Below are positions 22,638 through 34,218 of a DNA stretch of 64,000 nucleotides, one piece after another. The stretch is from Larimichthys crocea. Taxonomy: Eukaryota; Chordata; Actinopteri; Sciaenidae. The notes beneath the pieces are model-generated. The model worked only from the letters and a program-made list of their open reading frames with translations, searched no databases and was not told the origin of the DNA. The stretch spans positions 4,303,022 through 4,367,021 of the forward strand of contig NC_040018.1 of assembly GCF_000972845.2 (NCBI RefSeq), written 5' to 3'. Numbering within the stretch: position 1 is the first letter of the stretch; every line of letters starts with the position of its first letter. The position numbers were made by a program, and so were the translations under genes.

Positions 22638-23375
22638 TAACACATCATAAAACAGTTTTGGAAGACACAAGCGATGTCAACCTGTTGACTGGGGTATTGG
22701 ACGATTCGTTGTGCCGATCTAGTTACAAATAACTACTATACTAATACAAATTAGCTGCATATGTCTCCAAGTGGACCAAATCATCTGTCCTCTGTGTATT
22801 GGTAAATCCTTAAAAATTATGGCAATCCATAACAAACACAAATGAACCAAGAAAAACAGTGGCCACAAGCTGGTTCACACACAACACAAAAAGGTTAACA
22901 GCTGCTTAGTGACCTTTAACCTAATATTACTCTCCTCTGTAGCTGTGTATGTAATGTTGATTTAGCTCAAATGTAAATTCCTTCTTCATGAGGTGTTTAT
23001 GTTATTCTGGCTACCCCTTGTAGGGCGAAACATTTCACAGAATAACTGTTCTGTGTCATAGCTATTTGTGCTTATTAAGATGCAGACTATTAGAGACAAG
23101 CGTCCTCTTTTAACAGAGCAGCTGTTGTATAATTCTCCACCTCAATAATTTCAGGATTTCCACATAGTCTCCCTGGAGTTGCAGACATTCTGTATGCAAT
23201 CATAGCTGCAGCAGGCACAAGGCAATTACAGCAAACATACTGAGTGTTTTTATCTAATTCCCTTATTAAGACTTTCAAGCTAAACCTGTGGTTGTTTACA
23301 TTCCAGGTTTTGTTTGTTTGCAGAGTATTTAAACACACACAGGTACCGTGTACCTGTAATGATAAGAGGACATAT
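22638..23375. other. Unassigned stretch, no gene seen
   Basis: No repeat or coding signal was recognised. Confidence 0.4.
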
Positions 23376-24140
23376 AGTACCAGTCAAAAGTTTGGACACA
23401 CCTTCTCATTCACTGTTTTTTCTTTATTTAATTACTTTCCACATTGTTGATTAATACTGAAGACATCAAAACTATAAAAAAAAACCCACTCCACTAAGTG
23501 AAGAGAAATGACAGTCCATCATTACATGAAGGTCAATCAGTCCAGAAAATTACAATAACTTTGAATGTGTCGCAAAACCATCAAGCGCCATAAATGAAGA
23601 CCAAGAGTTCATTACAGTTAGCAGCCGCAGAAATCACAAATTAACGGCACCTCAGATTAAAGACCACATAAATCCTTAATAGAATTCAAGTAGCACATCT
23701 CTACATCAACTGTTTGGTGGAGACTGNNNNNNNNNNTGAGACGTCAATCCAGCCTTCATATGTGGAACTGATGCAAAGAAACCACGGCTGATGAGGACCA
23801 AGAAAAAGAAGAGAACTGCTTGGACCACGAAACAGCCATAGTGTTCAGTAAAGATTTCCACTGGTCTCTCTAGTGAAAATCTTTGCTTCAATCGATTAGT
23901 CCAAATTGAGATTTTTGGTTCAAAGTGTGGTCCCACCATAAGGCATAGAGGAGGAGGTGTGATGGTGTCGGGATGAATAGCCGATGACACTGTTGGTGAT
24001 TTAGTGTTTAGTGTTGGTGACGACCTCATGAAAATGATTGAGAGAAAGCCAAGAGTGTGCAAAGCTGTCATCAAAGTGAAAGTGGCTACTATGATTGATT
24101 TGATATCTTCAATATTACTCACACGTAGAAAATATAAAAT
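23376..24140 (+). pseudogene. Tc1/mariner transposon with decayed transposase (copy 1)
   Basis: The left terminus AGTACCAGTCAAAAGTTTGG at about 23378 is the well-known fish Tc1-type inverted repeat. Downstream, the plus strand in shifting frames shows recognisable pieces of a Tc1 transposase. These are a helix-turn-helix start around CAAAACCATCAAGCGCCA (23574), the ISTSTV-coding region (about 23695-23715), and the GGGGVMVSG-type glycine-rich segment (about 23950-23975). It ends with the C-terminal piece ERKPRVCKAVIKVKV (24040-24085). The part between GDTVGD and the C-terminus, which would hold the catalytic DDE middle, is deleted. Frameshifts, stops and a 10-N gap (23727-23736) break the rest. 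The right inverted repeat is lost after TAGAAAATATAAAA. The element is dead. Confidence 0.8.
23727..23736. other. Assembly gap (10 N)
   Basis: Ten ambiguous bases. The matching position in unit 2 (about 25028) reads straight through AGACTGTCAATCCAGCC, so the true missing sequence is probably short or absent. Confidence 0.99.
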
Positions 24141-24361
24141 CAGTATAAACACCGAAATACGGAGTGCTAGAAAGTGCAGCAATGAGGTGAATTCATGTGA
24201 GATATATCAGAAAATATCCTTGATATTATTCAGTGTTTGTTACCTCACTCTTATTTAACTTCTCCATCTGAGAGAAGAAAATGAATAAAGTTGTTTACAG
24301 TAGAGGACAGTGATGTTCTGCACTCAAGTCCCTTTTCTCCAAGTGTCGAAATAAAAGCAGC

Positions 24362-24418
24362 TGTGTATGTGGTGTGTGTTGTGTGTGTGTGGTGTGTGTG
24401 TGGTGTGGTGTGTTGTGC
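24362..24418. repeat. Irregular (GT)n microsatellite in unit 1
   Basis: GT units are interrupted by GG and TT steps. The pure array at 25644 is its counterpart. Confidence 0.9.
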
Positions 24419-24678
24419 ACTTTAAAAGGCAACCTACAGCTAGAGGGAAACAGGGCCTTACCGGTACTCCCTACTACAACACCAAATAAACCCTGAATGG
24501 AATGTTAGTATGTTTTGGCCACGTGAGGTCAGGTGACCAAAGCTGTTATTATGGCGCAGTTGATTGTCTAACATAAAAGCACACCTTCCTGTGAAGCTGA
24601 TATCATGGCAACAAATTAAGCTTAATTTCTTTCTAATGAGAGGCTGTGTAATATTAGAGTGAGACATTTGTTGGTGTG

Positions 24679-24803
24679 ATGGTTTCTCCTTATTCAGGCC
24701 TACTTTTATAGCCTCATTCTTTCGAGGGACCGAAAGACCCAAATTAAAGCTTCTTTCCGCCTAAACTCTGCATCTGAGTCCTCATTCGAGTCCCGGCCTG
24801 ACA
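24679..24803 (+). repeat. Spacer between duplicates, LTR-like 3' end
   Basis: This spacer occurs only between the two units. Its right end carries AATTAAAGCTTCTTTCCGCC, CTCTGCATCTGAGTCCTC and a CCTGACAG terminus. These resemble the polyadenylation region and end of fish Gypsy-type LTRs. The left end of such an LTR is not visible, so it would be a fragment. Confidence 0.35.
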
Positions 24804-25430
24804 GAAGGTCAATCAGTCCAGAAAATTACAATAACTTTGAATGTGTCGCAAAACCATCAAGCGCCATGATGAAACTGGAGGACTGGCCCAGTAAATGAAG
24901 ACCAAGAGTTCATTACAGTTAGCAGCCGCAGAAATCACAAATTAACGGCACCTCAGATTAAAGACCACATAAATCCTTAATAGAATTCAAGTAGCACATC
25001 TCTACATCAACTGTTTAGTGGAGACTGTCAATCCAGCCTTCATGATGGAACTGATGCAAAGAAACCACGGCTGATGAGGACCAAGAAAAAGAAGAGAACT
25101 GCTTGGACCACGAAACAGACATAGTGTTCAGTAAAGATTTCCACTGGTCTCTCTAGTGAAAATCTGTGCTTCAATCTGATTAGTCCAAATTTGAGATTTT
25201 TGGTTCTAAATGTGTGGTTCCCACCATAAGGCATAGAGGAGGAGGTGTGATGGTGTCGGGATGAATAGCCGATGACACTGTTGGTGATTTAGTGTTTAGT
25301 GTTGGTGACGACCTCATGAAAATGATTGAGAGAAAGCCAAGAGTGTGCAAAGCTGTCATCAAAGTGAAAGTGGCTACTACGATTGATATTGATATCTTCA
25401 ATATTACTCTACAATGTAGAAAATAATAAA
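24804..25430 (+). pseudogene. Tc1/mariner transposase remnant (copy 2)
   Basis: The remnant is the same as in unit 1 but lacks the left inverted repeat, because the duplicated unit starts inside the element. The pieces read in the same order: KTIKRHDETG (about 24855), the ISTSTV-coding segment (about 24998), KFEIFGS-like sequence with frameshifts (about 25190-25205), the glycine-rich segment (about 25235-25260) and ERKPRVCKAVIKVKV (about 25328). The central catalytic region is deleted in exactly the same way, so the deletion predates the duplication. Confidence 0.8.
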
Positions 25431-25642
25431 AGTCGAATATACGGAGTGCTAGAAAGTGCAGCAATGAGGTGAATTCATGTGAGATATATCAGAAAATATC
25501 CTTAATATTATTCAGTGTTTGTTACCTCACTCTTATTTAACTTCTCCATCTGAGAGAAGAAAATGAATAAAGTTGTTTACAGTAGAGGACAGTGATGTTC
25601 TGCACTCAAGTCCCTTTTCTCAAGTGTCGAAATAAAAGCAGC

Positions 25643-25643
<1 letters not shown>

Positions 25644-25683
<40 letters not shown>
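25644..25683. repeat. (GT)n microsatellite in unit 2
   Basis: Twenty uninterrupted GT units. Confidence 0.97.
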
Positions 25684-25684
<1 letters not shown>

Positions 25685-25946
25685 ACTTTAAAGTAGGCAA
25701 CCTACAGCTAGAGGGAAACAGGGCCTTACCGGTACTCCCTACTACAACACCAAAATAAACCCTGAATGGAAATGTTAGTATGTTTTGCCACGTGAGGTCA
25801 GGTGACCCAAAGCTGTTATTATGGCGCAGTTGATTGTCTAACATAAAAGCACACCTTCCTGTGAAGCTGATATCATGGCAACAAATTAAGCTTAATTTCT
25901 TTCTAATGAGAGGCTGTAATATTAGAGTGAGACATTTGTTGGTGTG

Positions 25947-28900
25947 TGGAGCTTTGTTGCAATGAGTTTACATAAGATGATTAATGGAAAAAGTGTGTGC
26001 CCTGACAGCCCTGTGGTTGCCAGAATTGCAAATTTTGGTTGCCAAAGTTTATAGAATAGCTTATAACCACAGAATTGATTGCCCTGTGTAATATTCCCTC
26101 CTTCAAAAACAAAGAAAAGCTATTAAAATCTCATATAAATATCCAATTATACTTATGAATTGCATCCAAATTTGAGCACTTTGATTTACTCCAGTTTTGC
26201 TCTGATATATGTAGTGAGGCTGACTTTCATGCAGGAGTTTGTGTGCCATCACAGACCTGCAATTGATGTTTGAATTTTTTAGAGCTGTGCACGACGAATT
26301 TTATGAATTGAAGCAGATTTGGCTGTTTATTAAGAAGATTCGACTATTCATTTTTCTTTCATGTTTTAATGCCTTTCTCCATTTCCTTTGATGTGAAAAC
26401 ATCAGATTTCCACACAGTCAGAGAAAGTTAAAGTGTGCTATCTCTTTTGTAGAAATTTGGGGACATGCAAGACAATGTATATGGGCCAAATATACATGGT
26501 TTGTACATGAATCACTTAATGTTAACACTTGTTTAAGTCTGACCGACAAGTAAAGACAAAAAGAAGGCACATTAAAGCTGACTGCATAGAGATCTACAGA
26601 AGGAATCTTCTGCAAAGATTAAGTGTTATAGATAACCGTGGGTCACACACATCTCACAGATCTCAACAATGTTTTGCTCATTAAACAAGCTGAAGTTGAT
26701 CAAGCTTCCTGTGAGACACTGATTCAAAACACACCCTGGCATGATACCCAAATATTATACCCATTATAGTCACACTAAATGTCACTTTTTTTGAAATTCA
26801 AGTTTTTACACTGAGGTCTTAAGGGGTCTCCTCAGAGATCTTCTCTTGACATGTTGGACACCTCAAACTTTATGTCTGATTCTGAATAACTCAGTCCTGG
26901 AAATACTGATGGAGAGTACGAGTGAGGCTAGATGTTCGGACAACACAGAGAAAAAGCATTTCATTTACTGGGGTCCTGAGACTGAAAGTGGAGACTACAG
27001 TGGGATAATCACTTGTACCATAAATCTCTATCTGTATGTCATGTACCTGGCCCACCAGCTGCATGCACACCTGGATGCTTTCACTTCTGTGGCCTAGCAG
27101 GAGGCAGGATTGTTTTCAGTGACACATGCAGAACTCCATTCATCCCACAGCTCGTCACTTTAGGGCACTGCCTCCTCAAGGCTGAGCCAAGAGCGCTAGG
27201 TTAAACCTGTTCAGATCTACAAAACCACCTGCTGCCCAGAAGCCATCTCTATCCATAATTTAAAAGCCCAGGGGCTGTTTTTTCCATGACACTGAATTTC
27301 AAATCATTATGGCGTTTGCAGAAAGCAGCCAGTTGAGACTAGAAGAGACAGAACCTGCAGGTATGATATTATGTGGGGGTAGATTAAAGCCCCAAAACAT
27401 GAAATGATATTAACATAACTGCAGGGTGTTGATGGAGTTAATAAATCCAAAAGACTCAACCGTCTATTTCCCCTGATTTCTGAAACTCACTTTACTGTTG
27501 TGGAACAAACACTTCTTGAGATTTCAATTAAAACACATTCTAACTAACTAACCCCCACATATTGTCTCCTCCGTGCTGTCTGACTTTAGTCTCATCCACA
27601 CAGCTGAACTAGAGTTTCTCCAGTAGTGATCAGAAATGCCCGTGATACTGCTTAAAATGCAGGATCAGGTATCAGCAAGTATGCACTGTACACCTATCCA
27701 TTACCATCGATTTATTTATTTGCCCATGGGCAGTGTTGGATTCTTCTTTCTTTTTCCCCCAGTATGGCAAAGTCAAAAACGCCCCCTACTCTGATTGGCT
27801 TACCTTGATATTTAGGCTATACAGGCATTACAACAATGACAGCAATCATTTAGTGTTAGTCATATATTTTTTTTACCACAAGTGTATCAGAATCATACTC
27901 TCTGTTGGCCCACATGCAGAGTTTAGGTACATGAATCAGCAATGAATCTTGCTATTCCTGTCATTAACCATGAACTGTTGCTCTCTTTAACCATGAGCCA
28001 TGCTTTCGCCATCCATTGGTCAAATTGCTCCTCGATTACTGGAATAGTTGATGTTCTGGAGAAGGTGTGTAGGCAACAATAACCACAACCCTCAGATGGA
28101 GGTTTGGTTGTCTTTTCTAAGAAATACCCAATGGCCTTCAGACTCAGTGGGTTCTGGGTTTTATACATTTTGAAGGTCCTCCATCTTCTTACTTCAGTCT
28201 AGGCAACTCTTTCAAATTCCTTATGAAGTCTTCAGCTACAGGAGAATGAAACATAAACCCTGGGCTATGGCTCCCTTCCCTCAGAGGGCTACACACAAAG
28301 AAGTACATGCACTTTGCTTAAAACTTCTCTAGTTAGTTAGACACAAGACCCTAAGCTTGCCAAGTCTTGTATTGAACAACCTCCCTCGGACATGCACGGT
28401 AGCAAGGGTTTATTTATTTTAAGATAACACGGCATGATCCTATCTAGACCCTCACCATGGCTCCAATTAGTAAGCTCTGCCACAAAGTTAAGTCTTGTCA
28501 TCCATTTTCAATGTGTACCCTTTTCAACATTTGCTTATTTCTGTTGTTTTTAGATCTACACTATATTTGTCAGAAAGTCAAGATCTCAGTGGTGCTTTTA
28601 TTTTATGCAGTGCTTCTACCCTCTACAAAAGAAGTGTGGGCAGGGCCCTGAGTTTAGAGTAAAGTCCCTTAAATATTAACCCTGAAACCAGCAACAGAAA
28701 AACGGTGCAAACTGTGTGGGTTGCATGTGTGAGATCAATGCAGCTGTACAACTTGTGAGTCTATTACAAAAATAAGAACTCTTGAAATCGACATATTTCC
28801 TCGATAGCTGCTTCTAACAACAGCCACTTCTGTATCAACTGAAAATTGTATTGATGGGGCTAATTGATGAGAGCAAAACCAAACCAAAAGACACCACCTC

Positions 28901-29138
28901 CTGAGAAGAACTCGGCTAACATGAACAATGTTAAACTAAATGCGTAGTTCGGTTCCAACACATGGTTACCTTTGCATGCCATAGCCTCACCTCTCGCTCC
29001 ACTTTCTGTCTATCTTAAGCTGCTCTTATCTAATAAAGGCAGTTAAAGACCCAAAAAAGACACTAGAAGGAAAAGAGAAATTATTAAGAGCGGACTGCAG
29101 ACTTCTTTGGACTGAAGCTGGACCTTTTTGACTGATGA
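25947..29138. other. Unassigned stretch of about 3.2 kb, no gene seen
   Basis: Open frames at 26846-27204 and 27923-28168 (minus) show no recognisable domain. No repeat termini were recognised. Some of it may be old, diverged repeat. Confidence 0.4.
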
Positions 29139-29911
29139 TTAAAGGATCCAATGTCTTGGATTTAGAGGGACTTATTGGCAGAAATCTAATATTCATAAGT
29201 GTGTTTTCATTAGTGTATAATTACCTGGAAATAAGGATTGTTGTGTTTTTCTTACCTTAGAATAAGCCTTTTATATCTACAGAGGGAGTGAGTCCATCAT
29301 GTTGCACCACCATGTATCTACAGTAGGTCTAAACAGACAAACCAAACACTAGCTCTCAATAGGTCCCTTTGCATTTTTCATGAGTTACTGTAAAATTAAG
29401 TTTATTTTGAATGCTGAGGAAGCTCCTGCAGTTTGACCCTTGTCCTTGTTTTTCAGAACATCTACAAAAGTAGATTCAAAGCTGGCACTACTCGTAGAGC
29501 CACAAAAGCCATGAGAAATACAATTTATATTCTAAATCTAAATTATCCTTTAAAGTATGGTCAGGGTTAGGCAACTGAAACACTTGAAGGTCAGAGAAAG
29601 GTGATAGTTGTGTTTAAATTCCAGTGCTGCCCCTGAAAACCTGATGATTCAAGTCATCATCGGAGAAGACCCTGAATTGACCCACGCCTCATTTTGTCAG
29701 TCAAATTTTTCCACCGTCATTGTAGACATTACACAATGCAGGAACAACAACATGGAAGGCTGTAAACCTTGTGAACCCAGTGTTAAAATGACCACAACAG
29801 TCCACCGTAGTTTCTCCTACACATGCTTGGGTCAGGCAAGGGGTATTCGGTTGCTTGCAATCTGCAACCTCACCGCTAGATGCCACTAAATCCCGCACAC
29901 TGCGTCTTTAA
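29139..29911 (+). mobile_element. TTAA-flanked MITE, long interrupted copy
   Basis: TTAA at 29139-29142 is followed by AAGGATCCAATGTCTTGGAT, then ATTCATAAGTGTGTTTTCAT, GTGTATAATTACCTGG and ACAAACCAAACACTAGCTC. The right end has TTGCAATCTGCAACCTCACC, TAGATGCCACTAAATCC, CACACTGCGTC and TTAA (29908-29911). The termini are inverted repeats of the same family as 21448. About 400 bp in the middle (29385-29795) does not belong to the family and is probably a later insertion. Confidence 0.8.
29385..29795. other. Foreign segment inside the TTAA MITE
   Basis: It separates the two recognisable halves of the MITE. It includes a GGTCAGGGTTAGGCAACTGA string. I see no clear termini or duplication of its own, and its source is unknown. 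Confidence 0.4.
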
Positions 29912-31518
29912 AGATATCACTACTGATGATGGTACATGTGATAAATGAATAGCAATATAGCTGCTATAAATAGCCACAGCTATGCATAATATCATCTGCT
30001 CAGGTGTTCTTGGAAGACCTCAGCGATGCAACACAAACAATAGATCAAACTGTGCTACTTTTTCCAAAGTCAGGACGGAGCAATCAATATACCGTATGAT
30101 TGAGTGCGAGTAGAAATTAGGCTCATGCATACTTTTACAATGACTGAGATTTATTCAAGTTTTATTCACAAACCTACACAGATTTTTCACGTGCAGACAC
30201 GTGTGAAGCGAAAACTTTTTCCGCATGGACAGAGCAATAATGTCTGTACCTCAGACTGGAACAAACTCCTCAAGAGGGCAAATAGGTGAGGACATTGGCT
30301 GTAAATACTATTACTGCTGATTCAAGTTAGGAAATGAGACATAACAGCTTCTCATTACTCATTACCGTTGCCTGCACATCAACCCTGCAGCCTTCTGAAA
30401 CCTCGGAGGTGGTAAATCTTTTTCTACACAGCAGTTAAAGCACAGTTTTTTTGTTTTGTTTATATATTTTAACACAATCTCTGAGCAGTGTGTGTGGTGT
30501 TTAATGAGTGGTTGTCTAGTAAACAACTTTCCCGTGACAGGATTGTTCAAGAATTTTTTTTTTTTTGTACAATAAATATCGCTGCGTGATGGGATGTTTC
30601 AGTTGGTCGGTTTTAACAGAGCGTGGAATGTACTTCCAGTGGCAACATGGTAATTGGTGCTACTTGTCAGCCAATTATAATACAGTTATAACATTTTAAT
30701 TAAAAAACTTCTGGACAAACTGAGACACTAACAACAAAGATATGAAGAATAGCAGCTTAAACTCTGAAAATAGTTCTCAAGTTGTACGTTTGTTTTAACA
30801 AGACAGGAAAACTGAATCTCCCTTCTAGATGTTCTGGTGCAGTGAGGCATGGTCTGTGTCAGTGGTCCCCCCCTATGAACTCATCATTTCAGTAATTTGT
30901 CCTTTGTGCTCTTTCACTTTCACATACAAGGTCTGGTCATGGTCTGCTACAGCTAGAAAAATGTCAACTCACCCTTCACCCTAAAACTGCATGATTGTGA
31001 CATATTACACTTAAGCTCTCCGTCCCGTGACAACATGCTCTCTGACACTGAAGTGTTTTTGTTAATGCTCGTGTCTAAATCTTCATCTGATCTGTGTGTC
31101 ACGAATTCTCCAAACTATCATTATCAAAGCCCCAGAGTGCGTTTCAATGCCTCAGAGAGGCAGGTCACCTGTTAACAGTTTTCAAAAGGACACCTCAGTG
31201 CAGTCAGTCACACCTTTTGGACTGTCCTTTACACGTATTTCAGACGTTATTTGTTATAATGTCTGTGTTTGTGTGGTTTGTTGGAGACCGATTGGTCAAA
31301 GGATGAACAACCATGACCCACAAAAGCTGTATGTGCTGCACTTAGGTCGGCAACAGTGAGACACAAATGTTTACAGGCCACTAGGGACGTTTTTAATTCA
31401 CAGGATGAACTTTCTTTTTGATTTTGCATGATTAACAAATGCATGTTATACAGTATGTCTACCACAAAAGGCAAGGACAGCAATCACACAGCGATTGACA
31501 ATCTGATTAAATGACTTA
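29912..31518. other. Unassigned stretch, no gene seen
   Basis: Apart from short homopolymers (T-run at about 30554-30566) nothing was recognised. Confidence 0.4.
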
Positions 31519-31861
31519 CAGTGGTCCCTCGTTTATCGCGGGGATGCGTTCCAAAAATAACCTGCAATAAACGAAATCCGCGAAGTAAGTTTTACAATTA
31601 TTATACATGTTTTTAGGCCGTAAAACCCCTAACCACACACTTTCATACACCTTTTTACACTCATTTTGTACAGTACTCCCTTAATTAATCAGGACGCAGA
31701 ACACACGTGCGGTTCTCACTTAGCCAATCAGGACGCAGAACACAATGCGCGTTCATACTGTACAGTACGCTATAAAAATAAAGCATGCAAAATTACACTA
31801 AAAAAATCCGCGAAACAGCGAGTCCGCGAAAAGTGAACCGCGATATAGCGAGGGACAACTG
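31519..31861 (+). mobile_element. pogo/Tigger-like MITE, complete with TA target duplication
   Basis: The left terminus CAGTGGTCCCTCGTTTATCG (31519) pairs with the right terminus CGATATAGCGAGGGACAACTG (ending 31861). The inverted repeats agree at about 20 of 23 positions. Both ends are flanked by TA (31517-31518 and 31862-31863), the Tc1/mariner target signature. CCTCGTTTATCGCGG-type ends are characteristic of pogo/Tigger elements. Inside, AATCAGGACGCAGAACACA occurs twice (31688 and 31726). At 343 bp it has no coding capacity. Confidence 0.9.
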
Positions 31862-32026
31862 TACATCATTATCAAGCAATATCAAAAAAAGAAAACGCCT
31901 GCACGCTTAATTATTAATTAATCATATGATGAGTCAATCTTTATTTATATAGCACCTTTTAAACATTTAATATAATTTTGATGCTACACTGATGTCTTTC
32001 CCACTCCGAAGGCCCGTACATCTGTT
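31862..32026. repeat. Fragment of reverse LINE tail
   Basis: GAGTCAATCTTTATTTATATAGCACC at 31931-31956 resembles the reverse complement of a teleost LINE 3' tail. Only about 40 bp is recognisable. Confidence 0.4.
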
Positions 32027-32581
32027 TCTACACTATGTAACTTTATGCTCTGGGTACGATCACCTTTGAGAAGTACGTAATGCTTTACGGCACTAAGTGA
32101 CACGCCACCAACTATTTCACTGATTTTGGTGAAACTGGATCATATTTTATGGAGAAAATGTTTTCTGGTTTTCCCTCTGACGTCCTCCTTCAACTCTCTG
32201 ATTAACAGAGGTCCCTGATGTACAGTGAAGTAAACTGCTGTGAACTATAGTAGGTGCTGTTAGCTACTTCTAGCTCAGTTTGTAAGCCAGGCTGCCTGGA
32301 CTGTAAGCTCAGAGCACCGGAGCAATGTTAGTGATTGAACCACAGGCATTTCAGACCACCAGGAAGAGGAGGAATGAGGATGAGGAAATCGTTGGCGTTG
32401 CTATGTCTTGTGTTTTTGCACTTGCTTGATGTTTGGCTGTTAGCGAAGTTGTCGACCGAGTTTTTGATCATAAGTAATGTAATCATAACAAATCCACGTG
32501 TACAGCTGTCCATATTTATGACAGTGGTATTGCACTCTGGTGGTGCTAAATCGCAAAAATGCCAATGCAGTGTTGCTTTAA
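32027..32581 (-). mobile_element. Probable MITE ending in AGTGTTGCTTTAA
   Basis: The right end CAGTGTTGCTTTAA (32568-32581) and the left ACACTATGTAACTTT (32029) match a fish MITE pattern whose termini read TTAAAGCAACACT. TATTGCACTCTGGTGGTGCT near the right end fits as well. The left terminus is missing its outermost bases, so no target duplication can be checked. Confidence 0.45.
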
Positions 32582-34218
32582 GATAAAAGATAACGTAAAA
32601 AATAAAAATGACACACTAAATAGAGGGGAGTTTGGTTTATGTTTAAAAATATCAATACATTCAGTTGCCTCTAAATGAAGGGGGTTATGTTCCAAACCTG
32701 GACAGAAAACTGAAATAAGATAATCCTGCAGGCGGTGACTTTAGGAGAGTGCACATGTAGCACGGTGCCTGGCTTCCTGCTTGCTGACACTAATCCAAAG
32801 GCAGCGGGGATTTTCTGCCTCTTGCTGCTTCTTGCCTCACACCCCTGCAGGGCTCTCAGATCCACACTGGCTTTCCCAGTCCAACACACGCATACAAACA
32901 TACACAGATGAACACACGATGGACTATAAATATTCAGGCCAGGATCAGCGGTACGTGCAGCACAATGTACGCTGGGGACATAACACACACTGTGCTCATT
33001 TCAACCCCGCCACCGAGCTCTCTGTCAGCACTTTTCTGTGGGAAAAAACTCGCACATCTGCTCATGTGATGCTCTTTCATTTAGGTTGACTTGTCCATGA
33101 ACGCGCTTCTGCGGAGCCCCGAAACTCGAGCGATCCACATGGCTGTATTCTTGTCGACGATAGCACAGCACTCATTAGATGTGTTAGCTGTCGCATGGCA
33201 AGCCAAGCTTCAGGTGTTGTGTGTTTGTTTATGTTTGTGTCGGTGGGTGAGAGGTGCGGTTTGGAAAGCACATGTGCAACACAGCGAGTCACATTACACC
33301 ATGACAGACTGTCACGGGGAATTAAAGGCGGGACACGAACGGAGGCAGTGGTCAGGAAACATCCTTAATGCCACGAGGCTCAGGTCCACTGTGAACAACA
33401 CATGCAGGCCACAAAACCTGCAGGATGAGACGATACGAACAGGCTACAACAAAACTAAAATTTCCTAGTTATTGTTGTTTTCTAACATTCCCTGAATGGG
33501 AAATTCATCATAGTCCAAATGTACTGTTCCATGAGTTACATAATGTACAGTATATGTAGCATGATATGAGACAGTGGAAGCAGCTGAAAACTGGGTTAGT
33601 GCCAATTACTTCAATGCCAGCAGCCAAATAATCTATAAGTTTAGATGTTCTTTTTTCCTTCTTTTTCTCTGTGACAATGATGAAATGAGACAGCAGCTCT
33701 TATCTAATCTTTTAGCCTCACAACTTCCTGGCAGAAGAAAATATTTAGAGTCCAAAAAGTCAAAGTTTGGACTGTTTGCAGTCTTGGAAACACATCTTGA
33801 CTGCTGAGATTAATAGGCTGGAAATGGAGATCAAGAAAATGCAAATGCAACGGAAATACAAGGCTGGTTGCAGCATTTGCTTTTCATTTTTTTATATAAG
33901 AGATGTTCATAGTGTGCCTGAGTAATTGCCCTGTATCTGCATTTTAGTTTGGAGTATGTAAGGACGTATTTTTGGCCGTGATTTAGTCTCTATGGGACTT
34001 TGGACAGACATTCGTGGTCCCCAGAGGATGCGCTATTATTACCATAAATGTTCACATCACATCATCAGGTCTCCAATACGTGCAAAACATAGACATTCAT
34101 CAGCCTCAGCTGTACTTGTGTTTTATGTTAATTCACAAATGTTAGCTAAACTAAGATAGTGAACATTGTACCTACTAAAAATTGGCATGTGAGCATTGTC
34201 AAATCCTTTTAATGCATC
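32582..34218. other. Unassigned stretch, partly CpG-richer, no gene seen
   Basis: The 32770-33330 part is less AT-rich and has a TATA-like CTATAAATATT at 32932, with overlapping open frames in several phases but no domain. I cannot support a gene. Confidence 0.35.

Larger units (their letters stand above)
23528..24678 (+). repeat. 1.15-kb tandem duplicate, unit 1
   Basis: This segment matches 24804-25946 almost throughout, from GAAGGTCAATCAGTCC to CATTTGTTGGTGTG. Unit 1 lacks a 25-bp stretch present in unit 2 after CAAGCGCCA, contains 10 N, and has an irregular GT array. The duplicated unit covers most of the Tc1 remnant plus about 540 bp of unrelated sequence to its right. Confidence 0.93.
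24804..25946 (+). repeat. 1.15-kb tandem duplicate, unit 2
   Basis: Second copy of the segment described at 23528. It has no N gap and keeps the 25 bp lost from unit 1. It continues into different flanking sequence (TGGAGCTTTGTTGC). Confidence 0.93.

Noticed and set aside
23706..24182. 158-codon minus-strand frame as a membrane protein
   Set aside because: It is the reverse strand of a decayed Tc1 transposase and runs across the N gap. Its hydrophobic look comes from the complement of Lys/Glu-rich codons.
27923..28168. 81-codon minus-strand frame as a retroviral or retrotransposon piece
   Set aside because: It looked repeat-like at first, but I could not match it to any gag, pol or env motif, and no LTR lies nearby.
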